This document shows positions 1-8,792 of a DNA stretch of 64,000 nucleotides, in pieces (position 1 is the first letter of the stretch; each line of letters starts with the position of its first letter). The notes beneath the pieces were generated by a model. It made no database searches. It had not been told where the DNA came from and was given only the letters and a program-made list of their open reading frames with translations. Location: the NCBI RefSeq assembly GCF_014200725.1, contig NZ_JACHCL010000001.1:434001-498000 (forward strand), written 5' to 3'. The DNA is from Janthinobacterium silvisoli. GTDB taxonomy: Bacteria > Pseudomonadota > Gammaproteobacteria > Burkholderiales > Burkholderiaceae_D. The translations under genes were made by a program, and so were the position numbers.

Positions 1-1
1 C

Positions 2-376
2 GCCTCCTACCAGGCGCTGGCCAAGGAGCTCAGCAGCCAGGGCCGGCTGTTTTATGAAGTCGACGCCTTGTCGATCGCACGCCTGATGCAAAGCGGTTTC
101 ATCGACGCTACCATCATGAGCCCTACCATCCTGTCCGGCGTGGCGCAAAACGATGCCCGCGTGTATGGCATGGCTGACCGCTTGCGCCTGGAAGCTCTGC
201 CGGAACTGCCCTGGGGCATGAGCGGCGCCTATCTGTCGCGCAAATCCCTGACAGCCGAAGACCAGGCTACCCTGCGCGAGCTGCTGGAAAAAGTGGGCCG
301 CACGGGCGCACTGCTGGACGCCTTGCAGCGCAATCACAGGTCAGAATTGTTGTCGGCCAGTGTAAGACCACGTTAA
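2..376 (+). CDS. Periplasmic solute-binding protein, C-terminal part
   Basis: Only the last 124 codons are present; the start lies left of the window. The translation (ASYQALAKEL..., later GFIDATIMSPTILSG and LPWGMSGAYLSRKSL) resembles the second lobe of family 3 extracellular solute-binding proteins, the periplasmic part of amino-acid-type ABC uptake systems. No catalytic motif is visible. It ends 15 bases before an EamA transporter gene on the same strand. The exact ligand cannot be told from this fragment, and a sensor-type substrate-binding protein is equally possible. Confidence 0.5.
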   Translation, partial: ASYQALAKELSSQGRLFYEVDALSIARLMQSGFIDATIMSPTILSGVAQNDARVYGMADRLRLEALPELPWGMSGAYLSRKSLTAEDQATLRELLEKVGRTGALLDALQRNHRSELLSASVRPR

Positions 377-391
377 CGGCCCCTGGCGCCC

Positions 392-1231
392 ATGTCAGGC
401 TCTGTCGTCGCCATCGTTTTATTCGCCGCCCTGCTGCACGCCAGCTGGAATGCCATCGTCAAGGCAGGCAAGGATACTTTTCTCACCACCGTACTGGTCT
501 CGGCTAGCGCCGCCCTGCTGTCACTGGCCACACTGCCTTTCATCGATGGACCAGGCATGGCCAGCTGGCCCTATCTGGCGGCCTCGGTCGTCGCCCAGCT
601 GGTCTATTATTCGCTGCTGGCCGCCGCCTACCGGGCGGGCGACATGAGCCATGCCTATCCGCTGATGCGTGGCAGTGCGCCGCTGCTGGTGGCGCTGGCC
701 AGCTGGCCGCTGATCGGCGAGCGCCTGTCGCTCACGCAGATGGCCGCCATCGCCTGTATCTGCGCCGGCATGATCGGCCTGACATTTGCTGCGCGCGCCA
801 GGCATAATACGCGGCGGACCACCGCCTTTGCCTTGCTCAACGCCTGCGTGATCGCCAGCTATACCCTGATCGACGGCATCGGCGTGCGCCTGTCTGGCGC
901 GCCGGCAGCGTACACGATGTGGATATTCGTCTTGAACGGGCTGGGATTGTTCTTGTGGATGCTGCTGCGCCGCCCGGCCGACTTGCTCGCTGGCGCAAAG
1001 GCGCAATGGCCTGGCGCACTGTTCGGCGGCGCCGGCACGCTCGCTTCCTACGGCCTGGCTCTGTGGGCCATGACGCAGGCGCCAGTGGCGGCCATCGCCG
1101 CGCTGCGCGAAACATCGATCCTGTTTGCCATTGCGATTGCGGCCATCTTTCTGCGCGAAAAAATCACTCTGCACCGCGCGCTGGCGATTGCCGTGATCGC
1201 CGCCGGCGCCGCACTGATGCGGGCCGGCTGA
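392..1231 (+). CDS. EamA/DMT family inner-membrane transporter
   Basis: The 279-residue product is almost entirely hydrophobic, with about ten predicted membrane segments arranged as two EamA repeats, the usual drug/metabolite transporter design. The N-terminus (MSGSVVAIVLFAALLHASWNA) is a typical first helix, and 279 residues is a normal family length. Substrates in this family range from amino acids to nucleosides, and nothing here narrows the choice. There is no strong ribosome site before the ATG. It is convergent with the esterase gene at 1242, leaving a 10-base gap. Confidence 0.8.
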   Translation: MSGSVVAIVLFAALLHASWNAIVKAGKDTFLTTVLVSASAALLSLATLPFIDGPGMASWPYLAASVVAQLVYYSLLAAAYRAGDMSHAYPLMRGSAPLLVALASWPLIGERLSLTQMAAIACICAGMIGLTFAARARHNTRRTTAFALLNACVIASYTLIDGIGVRLSGAPAAYTMWIFVLNGLGLFLWMLLRRPADLLAGAKAQWPGALFGGAGTLASYGLALWAMTQAPVAAIAALRETSILFAIAIAAIFLREKITLHRALAIAVIAAGAALMRAG

Positions 1232-1241
1232 CTTTTTACTT

Positions 1242-3197
1242 TTACTGCTCGATCGGCACGATCGGCAATTCGATCGCGCTACCCGCGCCCACCGCGTGGT
1301 ACACGCGTTGCGTGGCCTTCTGGTAATCGCCAGGCTTGGCCAGGAAGATATTCGGCACGAAGGTTTGCGGATTGCGGTCGTACAGCGGGAACCAGCTCGA
1401 CTGTACCTGCACGGCGATGCGGTGGCCCGGCAGGAAAACGTGGTTGGCGTTCGGCAAGGCAAAGCGGTAGCGCTCCACTTTGCCTGCCGGTATCGCCGTC
1501 GGGTGTTCCAGGCTGTCGCGGTAGCGGCCACGGAAGATATCCATGGAAATACCCAGCTGGTAGCCGCCCAGGGCTGGCTGCGATGGCACTTCGTCCGGAT
1601 ACACGTCGATCACTTTCACCACCCAGTCGCTATCGCTGCCGCTGGTCGATGCAAACAGGTTGACCACTGGCGCGCCGGCGATGCGCACGGCTTGTTTCAA
1701 TGGTTCGGAAACATAGCTGAGCACATCGGTACGGTCGGCATAACCGCGCTGGTCGCTGACCAGCCAAGGCTTCCACACATCGCCATCGTTCAGGCGCACG
1801 GGACGGGGTACAAAAGGCACGGGTTTGGCCGGATCGGAGACGTATTCATCGTAGGCGCCGGTCGCATCGACACCAGCCTGTGGCGCGGCAAAGCCCAGCT
1901 TGTTGCCGTCTTGCAGGTAGATCGAGGTCAGCTTGGTATCGCAGGTATCGCAAGCGAGCGGCCAGCGCTGCAAACGCTGCCATTGATTGGTACCGCTCTG
2001 GTAGACCGTCACGGGCGCCGTGTTGGCCACCGGTGCATCATCCTTCAGGTACTGATCGAGGAAAGGCTGCATGACTTTTTCACGGAACTGGCGCGCCGTA
2101 TCGCCGTCAAACTTCAGTGCGCCCAGGCTCGAGCCTTCATAGTTGACGCCGCTATGGCGCCATGGGCCCACGGCCAGGTAGTTCAGATTATTGTTCTTGT
2201 CGCGCCCTTCCATCGCCGCATAGGTTGCGTAAGGGCCATAGATATCTTCCTGGTCCCACAGGCCCACCACGTGCATGGTCGGCACCGTCAACGGTTTTTT
2301 CGCCAGGATCTTGTCGAGCGCCTGTTCCTGCCAGTAGCTGTCGTAGGCCGGGTGTTCGAACAGTTTTTTGGTGTAGGTCAGCTTGTCGATACCGAATTTT
2401 TTGGCAAAGTCGCCGGCCGAACCGATACGCAAGTAGGCTTCGTAATCGTCGTAGACGCCCAATGCCGGCGAGCCACCGCCGCTGCGCGCGCCGGTCTGGC
2501 CCGCGATATACGACAGGCTGGGCTGGCGGAACGCGCCATTGTGGAACCAGTCGTCGCCGCGCCAGCCATCAACCATGGCGCTCATGGGGATCGCCACTTT
2601 CAGCGCAGGATGCGGGTCGACCAGGGCCATCAGCACCGTGTGGCCTTCATAGGAAGAACCCAGCATGCCAACCTTGCCGTTACTTTCTGGAATGTTCTTC
2701 GACAGCCAGTCGATGGTGTCCCAGGCATCTGTCGTATTGTCGACTTTGGTATTGTTCAGCGGACCGCGTACCGGGCGCGTCATCACATAGTCGCCCTCGG
2801 ATCCGTATTTGCCGCGCACATCCTGGAACACGCGGATATAACCGTGCTCGACCAGGGTATCGTCACCCTGTGACAACAGTCCCTGCATGGTGGGGCTGGC
2901 AGAGCGCTCGGCGCGCCGGGCCGCGTTATACGGCGTGCGGGTCAGCATGATCGGTGCACGCTTGGCGTCTTTCGGCACCACAATCACCGTGTACAGCTTG
3001 ACGCCGTCGCGCATCGGGATCATCACCACGCGCTTGACGTAATCGTTCAAGTCCGGCATCACCAGCTTGGCGCCGATATCAGGCTGCATATACGGCGTCA
3101 TCGGTGCCTGCTGCGCATACAGCGGCAATGAGGTGGCGGCCATGATGGCGCCGAGCAGGGTGAGTTGGGTGTAGCGGGCGACAGGCCGGAGGCGCAT
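1242..3197 (-). CDS. Secreted alpha-amino acid ester hydrolase-like enzyme (CocE/NonD family)
   Basis: The 651-residue product starts with a signal peptide (MRLRPVARYTQLTLLGAIM..., cleavage probably after LYAQ). The alpha/beta-hydrolase domain carries GSSYEG with nucleophile Ser182, followed by DPHPALKVAIPMSAMVDGW and GDDWFHNGAFRQ, a signature of alpha-amino acid ester hydrolases. The C-terminal third is the jelly-roll domain of the PepX_C type. Known members hydrolyse esters and amides of alpha-amino acids, including aminopenicillins and cephalosporins, and act in the periplasm. The ATG at 3197 is chosen because GGAGAA stands six bases before it and the signal peptide starts there; an in-frame start upstream at 3245 lacks both. 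A glutaryl-acylase or generic CocE esterase role is the alternative. Confidence 0.82.
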   Translation of the reverse strand: MRLRPVARYTQLTLLGAIMAATSLPLYAQQAPMTPYMQPDIGAKLVMPDLNDYVKRVVMIPMRDGVKLYTVIVVPKDAKRAPIMLTRTPYNAARRAERSASPTMQGLLSQGDDTLVEHGYIRVFQDVRGKYGSEGDYVMTRPVRGPLNNTKVDNTTDAWDTIDWLSKNIPESNGKVGMLGSSYEGHTVLMALVDPHPALKVAIPMSAMVDGWRGDDWFHNGAFRQPSLSYIAGQTGARSGGGSPALGVYDDYEAYLRIGSAGDFAKKFGIDKLTYTKKLFEHPAYDSYWQEQALDKILAKKPLTVPTMHVVGLWDQEDIYGPYATYAAMEGRDKNNNLNYLAVGPWRHSGVNYEGSSLGALKFDGDTARQFREKVMQPFLDQYLKDDAPVANTAPVTVYQSGTNQWQRLQRWPLACDTCDTKLTSIYLQDGNKLGFAAPQAGVDATGAYDEYVSDPAKPVPFVPRPVRLNDGDVWKPWLVSDQRGYADRTDVLSYVSEPLKQAVRIAGAPVVNLFASTSGSDSDWVVKVIDVYPDEVPSQPALGGYQLGISMDIFRGRYRDSLEHPTAIPAGKVERYRFALPNANHVFLPGHRIAVQVQSSWFPLYDRNPQTFVPNIFLAKPGDYQKATQRVYHAVGAGSAIELPIVPIEQ

Positions 3198-3487
3198 GTA
3201 TTTCTCCAAAGAACGAAAAGGTAAACAGCCATGGTAGCGAAACAATGGGCCTTAAGCAATGCAAGCCGGCGCACCTTTCCCGACAAAACTTGACAGATCG
3301 CCGTTGAACTGCAACCATAACGCCATGAACTTTATCCCTTCACAACACGCCTGCTTGAATTGGTGGTCCCGCTCACTCCGCGCGGCCACTGTATAGTGAT
3401 GTGATTATGATCAACGCCGCCTAGTTCGGTGGCGTAACAGGTTCAACCCTGGATCATCCCCGAACAGGTGGCTCGAAAGGAAACTTG

Positions 3488-4567
3488 ATGAGCTTGCCTA
3501 ACACCCCAGATACTCCAGACACCCAGGACAATGCACCGGCAGCACCGCTGTCCGCCGCCGCTATCGCTTCGCAATCCGTGATCCTGACGGGCGACCGCCC
3601 TACCGGCCCGCTGCATCTGGGCCATTACGTGGGCAGCTTGCGCAACCGCGTGACGTATCAGCACGACTACAAGCAATTCATCATGCTGGCCGACGCGCAG
3701 GCGCTGACCGATAATATGGATGACATCGACAAGGTGCACCGCAACGTGGTCGAAGTGGCGCTGGACTACCTGGCTATCGGCATCGACCCAACGAAAACCA
3801 CGGTGTTCATCCAGTCGCAGATCCCCGAACTGGCCGAGCTGACTTTTTACTATCTGAACATCGTCACCGTGGCTCGCCTGGAGCGCAACCCTACCGTCAA
3901 GGAAGAAATTCGTCTGCGCGGCTTCGAGCGCGACATCCCGGCCGGTTTCCTGACTTACCCGGCCAGCCAGGCAGCCGACATTACGGCTTTCAAGGCCGGC
4001 GTGGTGCCGGTCGGCGAAGACCAGATCCCGATGATCGAGCAAACCAATGAAATCGTGCGCCGCTTCAACCGCATGTACAACCGCGAAGTGCTGATGGAAT
4101 GCAAGGCTCTGGTGCCGGAAATCGGCCGCCTGCCTGGCATCGATGGCAAGGCCAAGATGAGCAAATCCTTGGGCAACACCATCAACCTGGGCGCCACGCC
4201 TGACGAAATCACGGCCGCCGTGAAAAAAGTCTACACCGACCCGCTGCACCTGCGCGTAGCCGACCCTGGCCACCTGGAAGGCAATGTGGCCTTTATTTAC
4301 CTGGACGCGTTCGATCCGGACAAGGCCGCCCTGGAAGAAATGAAAGCCCATTATGTGCGTGGCGGCCTGGGCGACAGCATCGTCAAGAAACGCCTGGAAG
4401 TGGTGCTGCAAGACTTGCTGGCCCCGATACGCGCACGCCGCGAAGAGTTCGCCAAGGACAAGGGGCAGATTATCCAGATGCTGAAAGAAGGCACCTTCCG
4501 CGCCCGCGAAGTGGCAGCGCGCACAGCCGATGAAGTCAAGTCGGCACTGGGTTTGAACTACTTTTAA
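3488..4567 (+). CDS. trpS: Tryptophan-tRNA ligase
   Basis: The 359-residue product is a class I aminoacyl-tRNA synthetase that charges tRNA-Trp in the cytoplasm. The HIGH-type motif is seen in [18 protein letters not shown] (HLGH), and the second ATP-binding loop is KMSKS in [24 protein letters not shown] and the C-terminal helices also fit TrpS. The protein opens with about 20 residues rich in Pro, Thr and Asp that are not part of the catalytic core. An AAAGGA ribosome site lies just before the ATG; a TTG directly before it is in frame but less likely. It stands alone, with its own upstream region of about 290 bases. Confidence 0.96.
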   Translation: MSLPNTPDTPDTQDNAPAAPLSAAAIASQSVILTGDRPTGPLHLGHYVGSLRNRVTYQHDYKQFIMLADAQALTDNMDDIDKVHRNVVEVALDYLAIGIDPTKTTVFIQSQIPELAELTFYYLNIVTVARLERNPTVKEEIRLRGFERDIPAGFLTYPASQAADITAFKAGVVPVGEDQIPMIEQTNEIVRRFNRMYNREVLMECKALVPEIGRLPGIDGKAKMSKSLGNTINLGATPDEITAAVKKVYTDPLHLRVADPGHLEGNVAFIYLDAFDPDKAALEEMKAHYVRGGLGDSIVKKRLEVVLQDLLAPIRARREEFAKDKGQIIQMLKEGTFRAREVAARTADEVKSALGLNYF

Positions 4568-4603
4568 TTGCTTTTAATTACTATTCTGTAATAGCAAGCT
4601 GAT

Positions 4604-4647
4604 GCGCCCTGCCGGAGTCGGGTAAAATCCCGTCTCCGCCAGGGCGC
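4604..4647. repeat. Long intergenic hairpin between trpS and the decarboxylase gene
   Basis: The left arm GCGCCCTGCCGGAGTCGGG (4604-4622) pairs with CCCGTCTCCGCCAGGGCGC (4629-4647) around a six-base loop. There are only two mismatches (one C-C, one T-T), giving 17 paired positions of 19. No T-run follows, so it is a poor intrinsic terminator. It lies 50 bases upstream of the decarboxylase start and could be a leader structure or a dispersed palindromic element. The function is unknown. Confidence 0.6.
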
Positions 4648-4696
4648 AGTGCATTGGCACCATAGAATAAGTAATCAGAGTAGACAACAAGGCGCA

Positions 4697-6286
4697 ATGA
4701 ACGATACCGCTATCGAGCAGCTGCTGCAGCAGCATTTTTCCATTGATGCTCTGCAACAGGCGCCCGCTCCCTTGCAGCAGGCACTGCGCATGCTGGGCGG
4801 CTGGCTGGCCGCCGGCCGCGACACGCCCTATCCCCATACGCCGTATGCGGAACTGATACCGCAACTGTCCGCTATCCGTCCGCCGACGCACGGCATGGCG
4901 GTGACGGATTTCCTGCAGGAACTGGACTCAACCGTGCTGGCCAATACGGCCCAGCTGAACCACCCGCGCTACATCGGCCACATGACCCAGGCCCTGCCCT
5001 GGGTCAGCGTGCTGGCCGAAGCCTTTACGGCCGCGCTGAACCAGAACCAGGTCAAGATCGAAACGGCGTATGTATCGACCCTGATCGAAAAGCAGATCCT
5101 GGGCTGGCTACACCGCCAGGTCTACCAGCACGACGATAGCGTCTACACGCAGGCGATGGCGGCCACCAGCGGCGCGCTGGGCAATGTGGTCAATGGCGGC
5201 ACCATGGGCAATTTGACAGCCTTGGCGGTGGCGCTCGAACATCAGTTGCCGGGCACGCGCAAGCGGGGCCTGTTTGCCTCCATGCAAGAGTCGGGCTATG
5301 GCGGCCTGGCCGTGATCGGTTCGGCCCGCAGCCATTATTCCGTCAAGAAAGCCCTGGCCACCCTGGGCTTGGGTGAAGCCGCCTTGCACCTGGTGCCGGT
5401 CGACCGCGACAACCGCATCGACATCACCGCGCTGGAAAGTACGATTGCCAGCTTAAAAGCGCGCAACATCAAGGTGGTGGCCATGATAGGCATCGCCGGC
5501 ACCACGGAAACGGGCGCCATCGATCCGCTGGCCGCCATGGCGCACATCGCCAAACGCGAAAACATCTGGTTCCATGTGGATGCGGCCTGGGGCGGCGCCC
5601 TCTTGATCGCCGAACAATACCGCCACCTGTACGACGGCATCGCCCTGGCCGATTCGGTGGTGATCGATGGCCATAAACTGCTGTGGGTGCCGATGGCGCA
5701 AAGCATGGTGCTGTTCAAGCATAGCGCCAGCCTGAATTTACTCAAACACAACGCCAATTACATTCTGCGCGACAATTCCGGCGACCTGGGCCAAACCTCG
5801 CTGGAAGGTTCGCGCCGCTTCGACACCTTGAAACTATGGGCGTCGTTCAAGGTACTGGGCGTGTCCGGCTATACCACCCTGCTGGAGCAAGCCGCCACCC
5901 TGAGTGGCCAATTGCAAGCCTTGCTGGCTGAACAGAGCGACTTTGAACTGATCACCCGTTCCGATACCTTTATCCTGACCTACCGCTATGTGCCCGTGCA
6001 TTTGCGCCAGCGCATGGCCGAGTTGCTGAGCGACGGCCAGACAGAGGCGGCAACAGCGCTGAACCAGCAATTGAATACCCTCAACGCCAAGCTGCAAAAC
6101 CGCCAAAAAGCGGAAGGCCACAGCTTTGTGTCGCGCACCGTGCTCGAATCGACGCCGTATCCGGGCCCGACCAATGTGTTGCGCGTAGTGATGAGCAACG
6201 TCAAGACCCGGCCCCACCATTTGCGCGCCATCCTGGACGAACAACGGGCAATCGGGCAGGCGCTGGTAGCTGAACTGGGCTTGTAA
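4697..6286 (+). CDS. Group II PLP-dependent decarboxylase (possibly PanP-type aspartate decarboxylase)
   Basis: The 529-residue product belongs to the glutamate/aspartate/aromatic-L-amino-acid decarboxylase fold. Seen in order are the N-terminal substrate region with YIGHMTQALPWVSVL, the glycine-rich cofactor loop (TSGALGNVVNGGTMGNLTAL), VDAAWGG with the pyridine-N aspartate, and IDGHKLLW with the Schiff-base Lys327. The length and the long C-terminal domain resemble the putative pyridoxal-dependent aspartate 1-decarboxylases (PanP), which make beta-alanine for coenzyme A in bacteria lacking PanD. That substrate is an inference; glutamate or a diamino acid remain possible. The ATG at 4697 follows AAGGCGCA; an in-frame upstream start at 4649 overlaps the leader hairpin region and is unlikely. 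Confidence 0.8.
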   Translation: MNDTAIEQLLQQHFSIDALQQAPAPLQQALRMLGGWLAAGRDTPYPHTPYAELIPQLSAIRPPTHGMAVTDFLQELDSTVLANTAQLNHPRYIGHMTQALPWVSVLAEAFTAALNQNQVKIETAYVSTLIEKQILGWLHRQVYQHDDSVYTQAMAATSGALGNVVNGGTMGNLTALAVALEHQLPGTRKRGLFASMQESGYGGLAVIGSARSHYSVKKALATLGLGEAALHLVPVDRDNRIDITALESTIASLKARNIKVVAMIGIAGTTETGAIDPLAAMAHIAKRENIWFHVDAAWGGALLIAEQYRHLYDGIALADSVVIDGHKLLWVPMAQSMVLFKHSASLNLLKHNANYILRDNSGDLGQTSLEGSRRFDTLKLWASFKVLGVSGYTTLLEQAATLSGQLQALLAEQSDFELITRSDTFILTYRYVPVHLRQRMAELLSDGQTEAATALNQQLNTLNAKLQNRQKAEGHSFVSRTVLESTPYPGPTNVLRVVMSNVKTRPHHLRAILDEQRAIGQALVAELGL

Positions 6287-6343
6287 AAGGATGCGTAACA
6301 TCATACTGTAGTGTCCACAGCCCAACAGTGCTAGAATTTTGCC

Positions 6344-6413
6344 TGGAGATGGCATTCCTCCCACGCAAGCTGTAACGTTTTTCGTGAACCGCCTTCGGGC
6401 TGATGATGCCTGC
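6344..6413 (+). promoter_or_regulatory. Fluoride riboswitch (crcB motif)
   Basis: The conserved crcB-motif blocks are present in the right order. GGAGATGGCATTCCTCC (6345-6361) forms the GGAG/CTCC hairpin. After a 26-base spacer comes AACCGCC, then a GCC-TTCG-GGC hairpin (6391-6400) and TGATGATGCC (6401-6410). This RNA class binds fluoride with magnesium and raises expression of fluoride exporters. It lies 99 bases before the CLC-F type antiporter gene, the expected partner. The promoter is probably in 6290-6340 but no clear -35/-10 pair was seen. Confidence 0.93.
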
Positions 6414-6445
6414 ACTTTTTCCTGGATGACCGGAAAGATGCAGGC
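6408..6445 (+). other. Probable expression-platform hairpin of the fluoride riboswitch
   Basis: GCCTGCA (6408-6414) can pair with TGCAGGC (6439-6445), and inside it TTTCC pairs with GGAAA. The left arm overlaps the 3' end of the riboswitch core (TGATGATGCC), so formation of this hairpin should compete with the ligand-bound fold. No U-run follows, so control may be by antitermination further on or at translation. The pairing is seen in the sequence; the switching role is inferred. Confidence 0.5.
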
Positions 6446-6511
6446 GCGCGCTCAGCGTGTATGCATCGGCCGCCTGTCCAGGTTCGAACCACCCCAGACT
6501 GGACACGCATC

Positions 6512-7762
6512 ATGACCCGGATTTCCGCCCTCACCGACCTGCTCTTGCATCTCTTCAAATGGCTGCTGATTGCCGCCGTCGTCGCCGTATTGGCGGGCAC
6601 GGCCTCGGCGGGATTTCTATTTGCCCTGGCATGGGCGACCGGCACGCGCATGGCGCATCCATGGCTGATCTGGCTGCTGCCGCTGGCCGGCTTTGGCGTC
6701 GGCTGGCTATATCTGCGTTATGGCAGCACGGTCGAGGGCGGAGCGAACCTGCTCATCGATGAAATCCACGATCCGAAAAAAATCATTCCTCTGCGCATGG
6801 CGCCGCTGGTGCTGGGCGCCACTGTTGTCTCGCACCTGTTTGGTGCTTCCGTGGGCCGCGAAGGCACGGCCGTGCAAATGGGCGGCGCCCTGGCCGACCA
6901 GCTGACGCGGCTGTTTCGCCTGGATACGGAAGACCGCCGCATCGTCTTGATGGCCGGCATCAGTGCCGGCTTTGCTTCCGTGTTTGGCACGCCGCTGGCA
7001 GGCGCCATCTTTGGCCTGGAAGTGCTGGCCATCGGTCGCCTGCGCTATGAAGCCATGCTGCCCTGCCTGGCTGCGGCCGTGATTGCCGACCAGGTGGGTT
7101 TGCTCTGGGGCATACAACACACCCACTACGCCGTACCCCTGATTCCCGCCATCTCGGCCTGGACCCTGGCTGCCATGGTGATTGCTGGAATGTTATTTGG
7201 CATCACCGGCAAAGTGTTTGCCAGCGCCACGCATGGCTTGTCGCACGCCATGAAGCGCTGGCTAGCCTATGCCCCGCTGCGCCCTTTGCTGGGCGGCGTA
7301 GTGGTGGCCTGCGCCGTCTGGCTGCTGGGTACCGATCAGTACATCGGCCTGGGCATCCCCACCATCGTCGATGCATTGAAAGAACCACTGCCTGCCTGGG
7401 ATTTTCTCGGCAAGATGGCGTTTACCATCGTCTCGCTGGGCACGGGATTCAAGGGCGGCGAAGTCACGCCTCTGTTTTTCATCGGCGCCACCCTGGGCAA
7501 CGCGCTGGGCCCCTTGCTGCACCAGCCCGTCACCTTGCTGGCCGCGATCGGTTTCGTGGCCGTATTTGCCGGTGCAGCCAACACGCCGATCGCCTCCACC
7601 CTGATGGCGATGGAATTGTTTGGCGCCGAGATCGGCGTGTATGCAGCCATCGCCTGCGTGGTGGCCTACCTGTTTTCAGGCCACGCCGGCATTTACCGGG
7701 CGCAGCGCAGCGGCCATGCGAAACGGCATCCACCTCGGCAGCAAGATGGCAAGCCGGATTGA
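6512..7762 (+). CDS. CLC-F type fluoride/proton antiporter
   Basis: The 416-residue membrane protein has the voltage-gated chloride channel fold. Helix-tip signatures are EGGANLLIDEIHDP (residues 75-88), replacing the GSGIP serine loop of chloride-type CLCs, and GREGT with the gating Glu117. GxNLxxDEIH is typical of the fluoride-selective CLC-F branch. The later part GTGFKGGEVTPLFFIGATLGN is the family's helix-N region. Such proteins expel fluoride in exchange for protons. The upstream fluoride riboswitch independently supports this specificity. The ATG at 6512 is used because the preceding in-frame start at 6461 would add 17 non-conserved residues; the ribosome site is weak. Confidence 0.92.
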   Translation: MTRISALTDLLLHLFKWLLIAAVVAVLAGTASAGFLFALAWATGTRMAHPWLIWLLPLAGFGVGWLYLRYGSTVEGGANLLIDEIHDPKKIIPLRMAPLVLGATVVSHLFGASVGREGTAVQMGGALADQLTRLFRLDTEDRRIVLMAGISAGFASVFGTPLAGAIFGLEVLAIGRLRYEAMLPCLAAAVIADQVGLLWGIQHTHYAVPLIPAISAWTLAAMVIAGMLFGITGKVFASATHGLSHAMKRWLAYAPLRPLLGGVVVACAVWLLGTDQYIGLGIPTIVDALKEPLPAWDFLGKMAFTIVSLGTGFKGGEVTPLFFIGATLGNALGPLLHQPVTLLAAIGFVAVFAGAANTPIASTLMAMELFGAEIGVYAAIACVVAYLFSGHAGIYRAQRSGHAKRHPPRQQDGKPD

Positions 7763-7792
7763 ACACTGTCCTCCACGGGTCTCTACGCAGGC

Positions 7793-7819
7793 GGGCAATA
7801 TATTGCCCCCTAGTATAAT
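7793..7819 (+). promoter_or_regulatory. Promoter with 16-bp palindromic operator before the EamA gene
   Basis: GGGCAATATATTGCCC (7793-7808) is a perfect palindrome, followed five bases later by a perfect -10 hexamer TATAAT (7814-7819). No good -35 is seen in its place, since the palindrome covers that spacer. A second TTGCCC half-site follows at about 7830. The arrangement suggests a regulator-bound promoter for the transporter that starts at 7851. The regulator is not known and none is encoded next to it. Confidence 0.55.
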
Positions 7820-7850
7820 GGGAAACATTTTGCCCACCGCATAGCTTTCG

Positions 7851-8792
7851 ATGAAAAAACAAGTATCTCTTGCCACCAATTCCCAAACCCCTACTTCTTC
7901 CGTTATAAATCTGCCCGAACTGGCCCTGATCGCCATCACCTTTATTTGGGGTGGTACCTTTCTGGTGGTGCACAATGCCGTCACCGCCAGCGGTCCGCTG
8001 GCCTTTGTGGCCGCCCGCTTTGCGATTGCCGCCGCTATCTGCAGCCTGATTTGCCGGGGCCAGCTGCTCAAGCTGACAAAAGCCGAATTCGTGGCGGGCG
8101 TGGCTATCGGCGTGGCCATCTTTGGCGGCTACACCTTGCAAACCTATGGCTTGATGTTTATTTCCAGCAGCAAGTCAGCCTTTATCACGGCCTTTTATGT
8201 GCCTATCGTGCCGCTGGTGCAATGGCTGGTATTCAAGCAACGCCCTCACCCGGCCGTGTGGGTCGCGGTAGTGGTGGCTTTTGTGGGGCTGGTATTGCTG
8301 ACGGGCACCGATGGCCTGACGATGGGTTTGGGCAAGGGAGAATTGATCACGGCCGTGGGGGCGATTGCGATTGCGCTGGAAATCATTCTGGTCAGCCGCG
8401 TTGCTGCCAGCCTGAATATCTTGCGCGTAACCATCGTGCAACTGGCCACGGCGTCATTGACCGCGCTGCTGCTGATGCCGGTACTGGGCGAAGCGCCGCC
8501 ACCTCTCAGCAAGACTTTTGTGTTCAGCGTCATCGCGCTGGGATGCGCCAGTGCCTTGATTCAATATGTGATGAACTGGGCCCAGAAACGCATTTCCGCC
8601 ACCAAGGCTACCTTGATTTATGCGGGCGAACCGGTCTGGGCCGGCGTGATCGGCCGCCTGGCTGGCGAACGTTTGCCAGCCATGGCGATCGTGGGTGGCA
8701 TCCTGATTATTGCCGCCGGCATCCTCAGCGAATGGCGTCCTAAAAAGGCCAGCAGCGCTAGTAGCGATACCGAGGCAGAGCTGACGCAGTGA
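7851..8792 (+). CDS. EamA/DMT family transporter
   Basis: The 313-residue product has a polar N-terminal stretch of about 20 residues and then ten predicted membrane helices in two EamA repeats. ELALIAITFIWGGTFLVVHNAV is the typical first helix, and GEPVWAGVIGRLAGERL is the conserved loop of the second repeat, where Glu and Pro precede a helix. The C-terminus ends in a cytoplasmic Ser/Glu-rich tail. It probably exports a metabolite or drug; the substrate is unknown. The palindrome-containing promoter just upstream suggests its own regulation. It ends directly against the convergent yjjG gene with no gap. Confidence 0.85.
   Translation: MKKQVSLATNSQTPTSSVINLPELALIAITFIWGGTFLVVHNAVTASGPLAFVAARFAIAAAICSLICRGQLLKLTKAEFVAGVAIGVAIFGGYTLQTYGLMFISSSKSAFITAFYVPIVPLVQWLVFKQRPHPAVWVAVVVAFVGLVLLTGTDGLTMGLGKGELITAVGAIAIALEIILVSRVAASLNILRVTIVQLATASLTALLLMPVLGEAPPPLSKTFVFSVIALGCASALIQYVMNWAQKRISATKATLIYAGEPVWAGVIGRLAGERLPAMAIVGGILIIAAGILSEWRPKKASSASSDTEAELTQ

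Noticed and set aside
1296-2873. 525-codon open frame on the plus strand
   Set aside because: Antisense to the ester hydrolase gene, no family similarity visible.
4604-4647. tRNA-like 3' end in the hairpin before the decarboxylase gene
   Set aside because: GGTAAAATCCCGTCTCCGCCA looks like a T-arm but no other tRNA arms are present and the T-loop bases TTCGA are missing.
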